Shown piece by piece: positions 45,500 to 54,272 of a stretch of 64,000 nucleotides of DNA (position 1 is its first letter; each line of letters starts with the position of its first letter). The translations under genes were made by a program, and so were the position numbers. The DNA is from Pseudobdellovibrionaceae bacterium (GTDB lineage: Bacteria > Bdellovibrionota > Bdellovibrionia > Bdellovibrionales > UBA1609). The stretch covers positions 206,151 to 270,150 of the forward strand of contig CANEZP010000001.1 in NCBI GenBank assembly GCA_947444305.1, given 5' to 3'. A model generated the notes under the pieces. That model was not told the DNA's origin and did not search any database. It saw only the letters and a list, made by a program, of their open reading frames with translations.

Positions 45500-47479
45500 A
45501 TGCGCTCTCCCTCAAAAACGATGACTCTCTGGGCACTGTTGATCGTGCTCGCCGTACTCTTTTTCCAGATGTACGAACGGCAAGCGAATCAAATGGTGCG
45601 CGATTTCAATTGGCCCAAATTTCTTCAGGCGGCGACCGACGGCCAAGTGGTTAAGGAATCGGTTAAAATCAATCAAAGCAACGCCGAATACGAAGGCCAG
45701 CTGAACGACGCCGGGCAAAAAGCTTTCGGCGGCAAACACTTTAAGTTTACCGGCTTCACCGACGAAGGTTCGCTGAAAAAACTCGACGAGCGTGGAATCG
45801 TGCCCTCGGCCGTAAGCTCCGACAACTCGTTCATGGCGGGGCTGTTGTTAAACTGGCTGCCGTTGATCATTATCGTCGGCATGTTCATGTTCTTCATGCG
45901 CCAGATCCAAGTCGGCGGTGGCAAAGCGATGCAGTTCGGTAAAAGCCGCGCGCGTCTTCTCACCGAAAACAAAAACAAAGTGACGTTCAAAGACGTCGCC
46001 GGCGTCGAAGAAGCCAAACAAGATCTGCGTGAGATCGTTGATTTCCTAAAAGATCCTAAAAAGTTCACGAAGCTCGGTGGCCGTATCCCGAAAGGCGTTT
46101 TGCTTGTCGGTCACCCCGGTACCGGTAAAACCTTGCTCGCCCGCGCAATTGCCGGCGAAGCCAACGTTCCGTTCTTCACGATCTCCGGCTCCGATTTCGT
46201 CGAAATGTTCGTGGGCGTGGGTGCTAGCCGGGTCCGCGATTTGTTCGAACAAGGTAAGAAAAGCGCGCCCTGTTTGATCTTCATCGATGAGATCGATGCG
46301 GTCGGACGTCATCGCGGCGCCGGTATGGGCGGCGGTCATGACGAGCGCGAACAAACGCTCAACCAATTGCTCGTTGAGATGGATGGATTCGAATCGAACG
46401 ACGGCGTTATCCTGATCGCCGCGACGAATCGTCCCGACGTTCTCGATCCCGCGTTGTTGCGCCCGGGCCGTTTCGATCGCCGCGTGGTGGTCAATAAGCC
46501 CGATCTCAAAGGCCGGGAAGAAATCTTGAAAGTTCACACCCGCAAAACGCCCTTGGCGACCGACGTCGATCTCGAAAAGATCGCGCGCGGCACGCCCGGT
46601 TTCTCGGGTGCCGATCTCGAGAACTTAGTTAACGAAGGTGCTTTGCAAGCGGCCCGCGACAATAAAGCGCGCCTCGAAATGGAAGATTTCGAAAAAGCGA
46701 AAGACAAAGTCATCATGGGTTCGGAACGTAAGAGCATGGTCATCAGCGAAAAAGACAAGCGCTTGACGGCATACCACGAGGCGGGTCACGCCATCGTCGG
46801 CCGCTCGCTCGCGGGTCTCGATCCGATCCATAAGGTCACGATTATCCCGCGCGGCATGGCGCTGGGTTTGACGCAAACCTTGCCCGAAGAAGACACGCTG
46901 AATCTGTCGAAGTCGAAAGCGACCAACATGATCGCCTTCTTGTTCGGCGGCCGCGCGGCGGAAGAAATCGTGTTCGAAGATTACACGACCGGCGCCGGTA
47001 ACGATATCGAGCGCGCGACCGATCTCGCACGCCGCATGGTTTGCGAGTGGGGGATGAGCGATAAGCTCGGGCCGTTGTCGTACCACAAGCACGAAGGTCC
47101 CGTGTTCTTGGGCATGAACCAAGCGCAACCGCGTGATTACTCTGATTCGAAAGCGCAAGAGATCGACAAAGAAGTTTTCGATCTCGTGCAAGGTGGCCAT
47201 GACAAAGCCGTCGAAATTTTGAAGGCCAACATGACGGCGCTTCATAATATGGCGGGCGCACTTCTCGAATACGAAACGATCGATTCGGACGAAGTGAACC
47301 TCATGGTTCAGGGCGGATCGCTTGAAGAAGTGAAGAAGCTTCACGACTCTAAGAAAGAGGCGATCGAGAGCAATCGCAAACAAGTTCGCGAAAGCTCCGA
47401 GCGTGCCGAGAAAGACGCGAAGGATCGTAAAAAAGCCGGCGGCGGCAACGATCCCGTAGGTCAACCCGCTCCGGCGTAG
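45500..47479 (+). CDS. ftsH: ATP-dependent zinc metalloprotease FtsH
   Basis: 659 aa. Two N-terminal membrane helices ([30 protein letters not shown]) flank a periplasmic part of about 90 aa; then AAA+ with Walker A GHPGTGKT (His where Pro is usual), Walker [33 protein letters not shown], and the zinc motif HEAGH. It degrades membrane and some soluble proteins in a hexamer. The acidic/basic C-terminal tail ends after [10 protein letters not shown]. It sits 33 bases before cdaA. Confidence 0.95.
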   Translation: MRSPSKTMTLWALLIVLAVLFFQMYERQANQMVRDFNWPKFLQAATDGQVVKESVKINQSNAEYEGQLNDAGQKAFGGKHFKFTGFTDEGSLKKLDERGIVPSAVSSDNSFMAGLLLNWLPLIIIVGMFMFFMRQIQVGGGKAMQFGKSRARLLTENKNKVTFKDVAGVEEAKQDLREIVDFLKDPKKFTKLGGRIPKGVLLVGHPGTGKTLLARAIAGEANVPFFTISGSDFVEMFVGVGASRVRDLFEQGKKSAPCLIFIDEIDAVGRHRGAGMGGGHDEREQTLNQLLVEMDGFESNDGVILIAATNRPDVLDPALLRPGRFDRRVVVNKPDLKGREEILKVHTRKTPLATDVDLEKIARGTPGFSGADLENLVNEGALQAARDNKARLEMEDFEKAKDKVIMGSERKSMVISEKDKRLTAYHEAGHAIVGRSLAGLDPIHKVTIIPRGMALGLTQTLPEEDTLNLSKSKATNMIAFLFGGRAAEEIVFEDYTTGAGNDIERATDLARRMVCEWGMSDKLGPLSYHKHEGPVFLGMNQAQPRDYSDSKAQEIDKEVFDLVQGGHDKAVEILKANMTALHNMAGALLEYETIDSDEVNLMVQGGSLEEVKKLHDSKKEAIESNRKQVRESSERAEKDAKDRKKAGGGNDPVGQPAPA

Positions 47480-47512
47480 TACATTATTATTTTGGGAATT
47501 TAGGCGGTACGT

Positions 47513-48316
47513 ATGTTCAACACCCTGTGGGCGAATTGGAGTGGTCTATTTACGCAATTGCGCGTACATGACTTCGTCGATTTGTTTTTGGTGTGGTTGG
47601 TGGTGTACCGCATTCTGTTGCTCATTAAAAAATCCGGCGCGGTGCAGATTCTTTCCGGTCTCGGGATCCTCGCCATCGCGTACATGCTCTCGATTTTTTT
47701 CGAGCTGATTACGTTCAACTACATCTTAGAAAAATTCTTTTCGAACCTTTTCGTAATCGTCGTGATCTTGTTCCAGGGCGAGATCCGCCGCGCGCTCGCG
47801 CAAATCGGCAGCAATCCATTTTTATCCGGCGCTTCGCGCGTCGAAGAGACTCACATGATTGAGGAGTTGGCGAAGGGGCTGATCGCCTGCGCCCAGCGCG
47901 GGTACGGCGCGCTTATCGTTTTAGAACGCGAGATCTCCTTAGATTATTTTATCGAGGAAGGGCACGCGATTAACGCCGAGGTTTCCTCCGAGTTGATCGT
48001 AAGTATCTTCCACCCCTCGGCACCGCTGCACGACGGTGCGATGCTCGTTCGCAACGGCAAACTCGTTTCGGCCGGCTGTTTCTTGCCGCTTTCGAAGAAT
48101 TCTTCGCTCGATAAAAATTTAGGCACCCGCCACCGCGCGGCCATCGGTTTAACCGAAGAAACCGACGCGTACGTTTTCGTCGTCAGCGAAGAGAATCGCT
48201 TCGTGGGCATGGCCCACTCGGGCAAATTGCAAATGGACGTCGATCATCACTTTATTCGCCAAACGCTTTACGAACTCTACGGTCTATCCAAGAGTTTTGA
48301 GAGGGCGCACGCGTGA
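47513..48316 (+). CDS. cdaA: Membrane diadenylate cyclase
   Basis: 267 aa. Two or three N-terminal membrane helices (VWLVVYRILLLI, LGILAIAYMLSIFFELI, NLFVIVVILF) and a DAC/DisA_N domain with HDGAM and GTRHRAA, the residues that bind ATP and metal. It makes cyclic di-AMP from two ATP at the inner membrane. It overlaps cdaR by four bases and is in the same transcription unit as glmM, as in Firmicutes. Confidence 0.93.
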   Translation: MFNTLWANWSGLFTQLRVHDFVDLFLVWLVVYRILLLIKKSGAVQILSGLGILAIAYMLSIFFELITFNYILEKFFSNLFVIVVILFQGEIRRALAQIGSNPFLSGASRVEETHMIEELAKGLIACAQRGYGALIVLEREISLDYFIEEGHAINAEVSSELIVSIFHPSAPLHDGAMLVRNGKLVSAGCFLPLSKNSSLDKNLGTRHRAAIGLTEETDAYVFVVSEENRFVGMAHSGKLQMDVDHHFIRQTLYELYGLSKSFERAHA

Positions 48317-48705
48317 GCACCGGCAAATACACGGACAATCTCAGTTACAAATTCGTCGCCTTCGGCGTGGCGGTCATCCTGTGGATGTCGATGCTCGGCC
48401 GCAAAGATTCGACGTTGATGAAAGATTTCGAACTGCAGGTGATCATGTCGCCGAGCCTCGAATTAGAAACGCAGATTCCGCAACTCGTTCGCGTGGAAGT
48501 CGCGGGCCCCCGGGTTGCGCTTAAGAAGATCAATCAGATTAGTCCCGTGTTCACCGTCGATCTCGCCAACGCCCGCGCGGGCCGCCAGGTCATAAAACTC
48601 AGCCGGGAAGGCTTGAATCTTCCGATTGGCGCGCGCATATTAACCATCGACCCGAGTGAATTCACCGTGGTGCTCAGACACAACGGAGCGCAGGAGGCTA
48701 GATAA
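48313..48705 (+). CDS. cdaR: YbbR-domain regulator of diadenylate cyclase
   Basis: 130 aa. One N-terminal hydrophobic segment (FVAFGVAVILWMSML) anchors a short YbbR-like repeat region (LVRVEVAGPRVALKKI...FTVDL). Only one or two YbbR domains are present, shorter than the four-domain Firmicute CdaR. GTG 48313 overlaps the cdaA stop (GTGA). Regulation of CdaA is inferred from position and family. Confidence 0.75.
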   Translation: MSTGKYTDNLSYKFVAFGVAVILWMSMLGRKDSTLMKDFELQVIMSPSLELETQIPQLVRVEVAGPRVALKKINQISPVFTVDLANARAGRQVIKLSREGLNLPIGARILTIDPSEFTVVLRHNGAQEAR

Positions 48706-50069
48706 TGGCACGCCGACTTTTTGGTACCGACGGCATTCGCGGTACCGCCAACAAGTTCCCGATGACTCCCGAAATTGTGTTGAAGGTCGGCCAGGCGCTG
48801 GGTTTGATTTTGCGCAAGATCCCCCGTCGTTCAAATCACAAGCCGATGGTGTTGATCGGTAAAGACACGCGTCTATCGGGCTACATGGTTGAACAAGCTT
48901 TGGCTTCGGCGCTCAACTCGATGGGCGTCGGCGTTCAGCTGACGGGCCCGTTGCCCACGCCGGGCATCGGTTTTTTAGCGCGCAACATGCGCGTCGACGC
49001 GGGCGTGATCATCTCGGCTTCGCATAATCCTTACGACGACAACGGCATCAAAATCTTCGGCGCCGACGGCTTTAAAATTCCCGATTCGATGGAGCGTGAG
49101 ATCGAGCGCATCGTCGAGGAAGAAGATATCAATCAGCATTTGGCCAAAGGCGACGCCATCGGCCGCACGCGAAGGATCGACGACGCCGCCGGCCGCTACA
49201 TCGTTTACGCTAAAAATTCTTTTCCGCTGAACCTTTCGCTCGAAGGCATGCGCATCGTTTTGGATTGCGCGAACGGCGCGGCCTATAAAGTCGCGCCCGC
49301 CATCTTTTCGGAACTCGGCGCGGATTTGGTCGTCATCGGGGATGAACCGAACGGTTACAACGTGAACGACAAGTGCGGCGCCCTGCATCCCGAAAACTTG
49401 GCCGAGGCCGTCGTTCGCTACCGGGCCGACGTCGGGATCTCGCTCGACGGCGACGCCGACCGGGTCATCATGGCCGACGAACGCGGCTCGATCGTGAACG
49501 GTGACCACATCCTCGCCGTGTGCGCGATCCATCTTTCGAAAAAGAAAATGCTTAAGCAAAACACGATCGTCGCGACCCAAATGAGCAACGTCGGTCTAGA
49601 TCACGCGATGAAGAAGCACGGCATCTACGTCGTGCGCACCGACGTCGGCGATAAAAACGTCGTCGAAGCGATGCGCCTGCAAGGCTACACGCTCGGCGGT
49701 GAGCAAAGCGGCCACATCATTCACCTCGATCACTCAACGACCGGTGACGGCTGCGTTGCCGCGCTCAATGTTTTGGCGGTGATGCGTGATGAACAAAAGA
49801 AACTTTCGGAGTTGAAAAACACGATGGAAGACGTCCCGCAAGTTCTCATCAACACGCGGGTCGGGCAGCGCAAAGAACTTTCGACCATCACCGGTTACGA
49901 CAAACTTATCAAGGCCGCCGAAGGCAAGCTCAACGGCGAAGGCCGCTTATTCGTGCGTTTCTCCGGTACGGAACCCTTGATCCGCGTGTTAGTGGAAGGC
50001 CGCGATAAAGTTCAAATCGGGCAATTAGCCGAAGAAATTTCTAAATTCCTACAATCGGAATTGGCCTAA
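48705..50069 (+). CDS. glmM: Phosphoglucosamine mutase
   Basis: 454 aa. GTDGIRG near the start, phosphoserine site in SASHNPYDDNGIK, metal loop DGDADR and C-terminal FSGTEPLIRV mark the alpha-phosphohexomutase that makes glucosamine-1-phosphate for peptidoglycan and LPS. Strong GGAGG lies upstream of the start and the first base overlaps the cdaR stop. In Firmicutes GlmM can inhibit CdaA; the same gene order here suggests it as possible. Confidence 0.95.
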   Translation: MARRLFGTDGIRGTANKFPMTPEIVLKVGQALGLILRKIPRRSNHKPMVLIGKDTRLSGYMVEQALASALNSMGVGVQLTGPLPTPGIGFLARNMRVDAGVIISASHNPYDDNGIKIFGADGFKIPDSMEREIERIVEEEDINQHLAKGDAIGRTRRIDDAAGRYIVYAKNSFPLNLSLEGMRIVLDCANGAAYKVAPAIFSELGADLVVIGDEPNGYNVNDKCGALHPENLAEAVVRYRADVGISLDGDADRVIMADERGSIVNGDHILAVCAIHLSKKKMLKQNTIVATQMSNVGLDHAMKKHGIYVVRTDVGDKNVVEAMRLQGYTLGGEQSGHIIHLDHSTTGDGCVAALNVLAVMRDEQKKLSELKNTMEDVPQVLINTRVGQRKELSTITGYDKLIKAAEGKLNGEGRLFVRFSGTEPLIRVLVEGRDKVQIGQLAEEISKFLQSELA

Positions 50070-50072
50070 GCC

Positions 50073-51572
50073 GTGCGTCTCGCCACCGCGAAGCAAACCG
50101 CGCGGATCGATGAGTTGTGCCGGCAGGATTACGGACTAAGCGACGACCTCATGATGGAAGCCGCCGGCGTCTCGGCGGCCCGCGAAATCATGCAGACCTT
50201 CTTACCCGAACTTTCTAGGGGCGGCGTGGCCGTCGTCTGCGGTCCCGGGCACAACGGCGCTGATGGTTTGGTCGTGGCCCGCCATCTTCACTCGGCCGGT
50301 CACCGACGCTTGCGCGTTTTTATGGTCGCGCCCGGAGCCGCGAGGTCCGAGGCCTTTAGCACGCAGCTTGAACGCGTTGTTCGGCAAGGCATTCCGGTTA
50401 CCGATCTCATTACCGATCCTTCAGAACTCCCGAAAATAAAGGGAGCCGCGCTGATCGTCGACGCGATCTTCGGTGTGGGATTGAACCGCGAAGTGACGGC
50501 GCCCTTCGCCGCTATCATCGACGTAATGAACGAAGCGGTTGCGCCTAAACTAAGTTTAGATACTCCGTCTGGCCTAAATTGTGACACGGGAATGACGATG
50601 GGCCGCGCCGTGCGCGCCGGCATGACGCTCACTTTCAGCTTAGCCAAACCGGGCTTCTTCGTGAGCGAGGGGCCGGCGCACGTGGGCCGTTTAAGAACGT
50701 TAGCCATCGGGCAACCGCGGAAAGTGCTGCTCGAGGAGGCCCGCACGCATTATCTTTTCGGTGAGAAACTCGCGCGGCGCAATCTACTTCCGCGCGCGGA
50801 CCTTTCAAATAAGTCCGATCACGGGAAACTGCTCGTGCTCGCGGGCCGCGAAGGGTATTGGGGTGCCGGTCTCCTCGCGAGCGCGTCGGGATTTCGCGCC
50901 GGCGCAGGTTACGTTTACTGGGCCGGTTTCGAAGCGCCCTACGCCATGCTCAAAGAGCTGCCCGAAGTTCTCACCGGTAACATCGCCGATGAGAATCTTT
51001 GGCGTACATCATTTACCGCGGCGTGCGTGGGCCCGGGCTTGGGTGTCGGCGCCGCGACCGCGCAAGTCATCGAGAGGCTGCGTAGGATTAAAGATCTCCC
51101 GGTGGTCGTCGACGCCGACGCCATCACCGCGTGCGTTGAACACAAATTATTTCCGTTACCCGCGCATTGGATTCTCACGCCCCACGCGGGCGAACTGGCG
51201 CGGGTGCTTAAGATCAGCGCGGCGGAAATTGAGGGCGATCGTTTCCACGCCGCGAAGCTGGGCGCACGGATCGCCGGCTGCCACGTTTTGCTTAAAGGAT
51301 TTCGCAGCGTGCTCGCGTATAAAGATCGTTGCGTCGTTATTCACTCTGGCAATTCAGCCCTGGCTAAGGCCGGAACCGGCGATGTACTCACGGGGATAAT
51401 CGGTGGATTCCTTGCGCAAGGGCTTAAGCCATTGAAAGCCGCGGCGGCCGGGGCCTACCTGCACGGGCGAATGGCCGACGATTGGATTCGCGACGGAAAA
51501 GACAAAGCCGGGTTAACGGCTTCGGATCTCAAAGAGCTTTTGCCGCGAGCGCTCAAGCGCTTGCGTGATTAA
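50073..51572 (+). CDS. nnr: Bifunctional NAD(P)H-hydrate repair enzyme
   Basis: 499 aa fusion: the N-terminal YjeF_N epimerase (about 1-215, VVCGPGHNGADGLVVARHL) and the C-terminal ADP/ATP-dependent (S)-NAD(P)H-hydrate dehydratase (about 230-499, HAGELARVL and AKAGTGDVLTGIIGGFLAQG, a ribokinase-like ATP site). Together they repair damaged NAD(P)HX. The start is GTG 50073, three bases after glmM. Its end overlaps the convergent lipoprotein gene by four bases. Confidence 0.93.
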   Translation: MRLATAKQTARIDELCRQDYGLSDDLMMEAAGVSAAREIMQTFLPELSRGGVAVVCGPGHNGADGLVVARHLHSAGHRRLRVFMVAPGAARSEAFSTQLERVVRQGIPVTDLITDPSELPKIKGAALIVDAIFGVGLNREVTAPFAAIIDVMNEAVAPKLSLDTPSGLNCDTGMTMGRAVRAGMTLTFSLAKPGFFVSEGPAHVGRLRTLAIGQPRKVLLEEARTHYLFGEKLARRNLLPRADLSNKSDHGKLLVLAGREGYWGAGLLASASGFRAGAGYVYWAGFEAPYAMLKELPEVLTGNIADENLWRTSFTAACVGPGLGVGAATAQVIERLRRIKDLPVVVDADAITACVEHKLFPLPAHWILTPHAGELARVLKISAAEIEGDRFHAAKLGARIAGCHVLLKGFRSVLAYKDRCVVIHSGNSALAKAGTGDVLTGIIGGFLAQGLKPLKAAAAGAYLHGRMADDWIRDGKDKAGLTASDLKELLPRALKRLRD

Positions 51573-52291
51573 AAGGAAAACTGAATCGGCTGATTGACCG
51601 GCAAACCGCAGATGGTGCCGGCGGTAGTTGCGCTAACCACGCCCGTGGTTACGAAATTGGCCGTATTGAAAACGCCGTTGGCGGTCAAAGTGCTCGCGGT
51701 GGCGATCGCGCAGTTGACCGAATTGGTTCCGACCGCGACGGACAAGTTGCCTACGGTATTGCCCGCACCTTGCGTGGTGAACGAAACTTTTTGCAGAGCC
51801 AAATTGATGTTGGCGGCGCCCGTGCCGGTGACCGAAGCGAGCGAAACCGTTCCGTTTAATTTAATGGTCGTCCCCGCAACCGAGATTTCACAATTGGTCA
51901 GCGTGACCGAGCCTGAACCGGTTTGCAGGTTGGCGGTCGGCGCGCCGATCGTGCCGCCGATGCCTAAGTTTCCGGCGCCGCTTAAATTCGCCGTACCGCC
52001 GACGGGACAGTTCAACAAACTCGCCGATGATTGTTGGCCCGCGCTGAAGTCGCCGATGGGAAGTCCGCTCAAACTATTAAATAGATCCGATACGACCTGA
52101 CCTAAAAGATTCGCGATCGCGCCGGCCTGCGCGGCGCTTAGCTGCGGCAAAGCTCCGCCACCACCCGTACCGCCGCCCGTGGAAGCGGCGGATTGACTCG
52201 CGGCTGCCTTTGAAGAATTAGATGATTTGCCGCACGCGGTGATGGAAAGAGCGAGCGAGATCGAAAGAGCGGTGATCGTTAGTTTTTGCAA
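51569..52291 (-). CDS. Small-residue-rich lipoprotein of unknown function
   Basis: 240 aa. Signal with lipobox SITACGKSS; mature chain is low in charge and rich in Gly, Ser, Thr, Ala and Asn, with alternating strands typical of a secreted beta-rich surface protein. Two further cysteine pairs are seen (LLNCPV, LTNCEI, VNCAI, TICGL). TTG 52291 is the likely start, with GGAGG four bases upstream. The family is unknown. Confidence 0.7.
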   Translation of the reverse strand: MQKLTITALSISLALSITACGKSSNSSKAAASQSAASTGGGTGGGGALPQLSAAQAGAIANLLGQVVSDLFNSLSGLPIGDFSAGQQSSASLLNCPVGGTANLSGAGNLGIGGTIGAPTANLQTGSGSVTLTNCEISVAGTTIKLNGTVSLASVTGTGAANINLALQKVSFTTQGAGNTVGNLSVAVGTNSVNCAIATASTLTANGVFNTANFVTTGVVSATTAGTICGLPVNQPIQFSF

Positions 52292-52477
52292 AGTGCCTCC
52301 GTATACAAAGATGATTTTGCATACGGCATTCCAGCCGCGGGACACCGAGGCCCGCCCAAGCTATGCATTCTTTGAACAGCTGCGTATCAGAAAGGCTGTC
52401 TCGATTTGATACGGGTGTTCTTAACCTAGGCGGCGGGCCCTCATTTTAAGGCCGGTTGAGCGGGGCCGGAGGTTGCA

Positions 52478-53356
52478 ATGGTAGAGACCATGAGTTTTCC
52501 CCGGCTTCTCTATATATCATCGCTACTCTTGGGCCTCGCGGCTTCCCAGGTCTACGCGGCGCCCAGGTCCGAAATCGTGCAGGGCGGTGGCCCCTCGCCG
52601 GAGGCCACCATGGACTACACCCAATTGTTCAACGGGCCGATCCCGAAAATTTCGGACGGCGAAAAGATTTACGCCAACAAAGGCGGAACTAAGGCGTGTC
52701 GCAAAGTGTTCGGCGCACTTCGCCGGGCGACGGTCCAAAGACGGCCGGCGGCCTCGAGCGCGGTGATCGTCGCTAAAGCCTTACGCGCCGGTATCAAAGC
52801 CGAGCACATCAAGCGAACGCTCGCGACCTACCTGGCGAACCGGGACGCCATTCCGAACCAAAGGTTTATCTCCGTTATTGATTTCAATAAAGCTTCGAAA
52901 GAAAAGCGGCTCTACACTATTGATTTATCGGACGGTACGGTTCGCAAATTTCACGTTACCGGCGGCGCCGGTTCCGACCCGAACCGCGATGGCAAGATGA
53001 CCCACTTTTCAAATCGCGACAACACGCACGCTTCGTCGGTCGGCTGCGCGCTCGCGGCCGGGGAGTACTACGGCGGCAAACGCGGCACCCGAAAGTCTTT
53101 GATGCTGCATGGTTTTGAAAAGACGAACGACAACATGTGCAATCGCTCGGTCGTCGTTCACGGCGCCGATTACGCCGGGGGCACGCCCGGGGCCAGCTGG
53201 GGTTGCCCGGCCGTTAAACCCGAGGACTTAGGCGAGTTCATCGATAGCATCGGGGGCGGAGGTTTGATTTGCTCTTACAAAGACGGGGAGCTAAAAGAAG
53301 CCCCGGTAGTGAAGAAGAAACTTAAACGCAGGAGTAGCCGTGCACGCCGCCGTTAA
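52478..53356 (+). CDS. Secreted L,D-transpeptidase-like (YkuD-type) protein
   Basis: 292 aa. Signal peptide (LLYISSLLLGLAASQVYA) and, from about residue 125, a murein L,D-transpeptidase-type domain: FISVIDFNKASKEKRLYTID, LHGF, then VVHGADY and SWGCPAV with the catalytic Cys. It may crosslink or trim peptidoglycan, relevant to a bacterium that remodels prey walls, but this is inference. GGAGG lies five bases upstream. The basic tail overlaps the next gene's start. Confidence 0.8.
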   Translation: MVETMSFPRLLYISSLLLGLAASQVYAAPRSEIVQGGGPSPEATMDYTQLFNGPIPKISDGEKIYANKGGTKACRKVFGALRRATVQRRPAASSAVIVAKALRAGIKAEHIKRTLATYLANRDAIPNQRFISVIDFNKASKEKRLYTIDLSDGTVRKFHVTGGAGSDPNRDGKMTHFSNRDNTHASSVGCALAAGEYYGGKRGTRKSLMLHGFEKTNDNMCNRSVVVHGADYAGGTPGASWGCPAVKPEDLGEFIDSIGGGGLICSYKDGELKEAPVVKKKLKRRSSRARRR

Positions 53357-53798
53357 AAGTTTGTTTATGTTTAGCATGATCGCAATTGCTCTTGCGATCG
53401 CGCCGCTAACGGCGTCGGCCGGTACCTGTTACCGCACGAACGCCGGCGGCACCGCCGCGAATTTCGAGATCACCGTACTTTGGAGCGGCGTCGATGACGT
53501 CATGGACCAGATCGAAGTGTCGTCCTCAGGAGTCAAAGCGGTCTCGGATTTAAACTGCACGGTTAAGCCGCCTTACCGTTGCACGCTAAGCGACGACGGC
53601 GGGCAGGTCCGCGTTCTTTTCGATGGCGACCGGATGAAGGTCGTCGCCGGACCCTTCGACATTTCATCTAACGAAGACAAAAGCTTGCGGCTCTCGGTAG
53701 GGGGCCATTCATCGCGCGTCGTGCATGACTTGTCGCCCGTCGCGCCGGTAGAGTGTGAGAAAGCTTTCCCTGAGCGACAAGCGATAAAAATCTTCTAA
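53340..53798 (+). CDS. Small secreted protein of unknown function
   Basis: 152 aa with a signal peptide (FMFSMIAIALAIAPLTASAG). The mature chain has four cysteines (GTCYRT, LNCTV, YRCTL, VECEK) and alternating strands, suggesting a disulfide-bonded beta domain. The GTG start at 53340 has AGGAG six bases upstream and lies within the end of the transpeptidase gene, so the pair is coupled. Confidence 0.7.
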   Translation: MHAAVKSLFMFSMIAIALAIAPLTASAGTCYRTNAGGTAANFEITVLWSGVDDVMDQIEVSSSGVKAVSDLNCTVKPPYRCTLSDDGGQVRVLFDGDRMKVVAGPFDISSNEDKSLRLSVGGHSSRVVHDLSPVAPVECEKAFPERQAIKIF

Positions 53799-53825
53799 CG
53801 ACGATGAGTAACAAATGGATTTAAG

Positions 53826-54272
53826 ATGGACCTGACCTTCACGAGTCGCGCCGAGCTTGAAGCGTGGACTAAAGCGCGCGCCTCGGAGTTGCGCCGGCCC
53901 TGTCTGGTGTTGCTCGACGGAAATTTAGGCGCGGGCAAAACGCAAATGGTGCGCTGGTTCTGCGAAGAACTCGGCATTGAAGATGCGGCCTCGCCCACCT
54001 TTACGATTCATAATGAATACGCGACCGCGAACGGTCCCGTCGATCACGTCGATCTCTACCGCGTGAAGTCCGATGATGACTTAGAAGCGAGCGGTTTTTG
54101 GGATCTGCTTTCGAAGCCGCAGGCTCTATTGTTTGTCGAGTGGGCCGACCGGTTACCCGAGGATGTCTGGCCGGCGGAATGGACGCGCGTGCGTATCAGG
54201 CTTGAAAAAACCGGTACGGAAGAAGAGCGTAGTTTGTCCTGGAATTTATTGAAGGCCGTTACGAAGTCTTAG
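53826..54272 (+). CDS. tsaE: tRNA threonylcarbamoyladenosine ATPase TsaE
   Basis: 148 aa. P-loop GNLGAGKT, and HVDLYRV with LLFVEWADRL further on, the TsaE signature. It works with TsaB and TsaD in t6A37 synthesis. Neither partner is nearby. Its 3' end overlaps the convergent gene by 14 bases. Confidence 0.9.
   Translation: MDLTFTSRAELEAWTKARASELRRPCLVLLDGNLGAGKTQMVRWFCEELGIEDAASPTFTIHNEYATANGPVDHVDLYRVKSDDDLEASGFWDLLSKPQALLFVEWADRLPEDVWPAEWTRVRIRLEKTGTEEERSLSWNLLKAVTKS

Noticed and set aside
46625-47464. Minus-strand open frame of 279 codons within ftsH
   Set aside because: It lies wholly within the conserved FtsH protease domain on the other strand and has no ribosome site.
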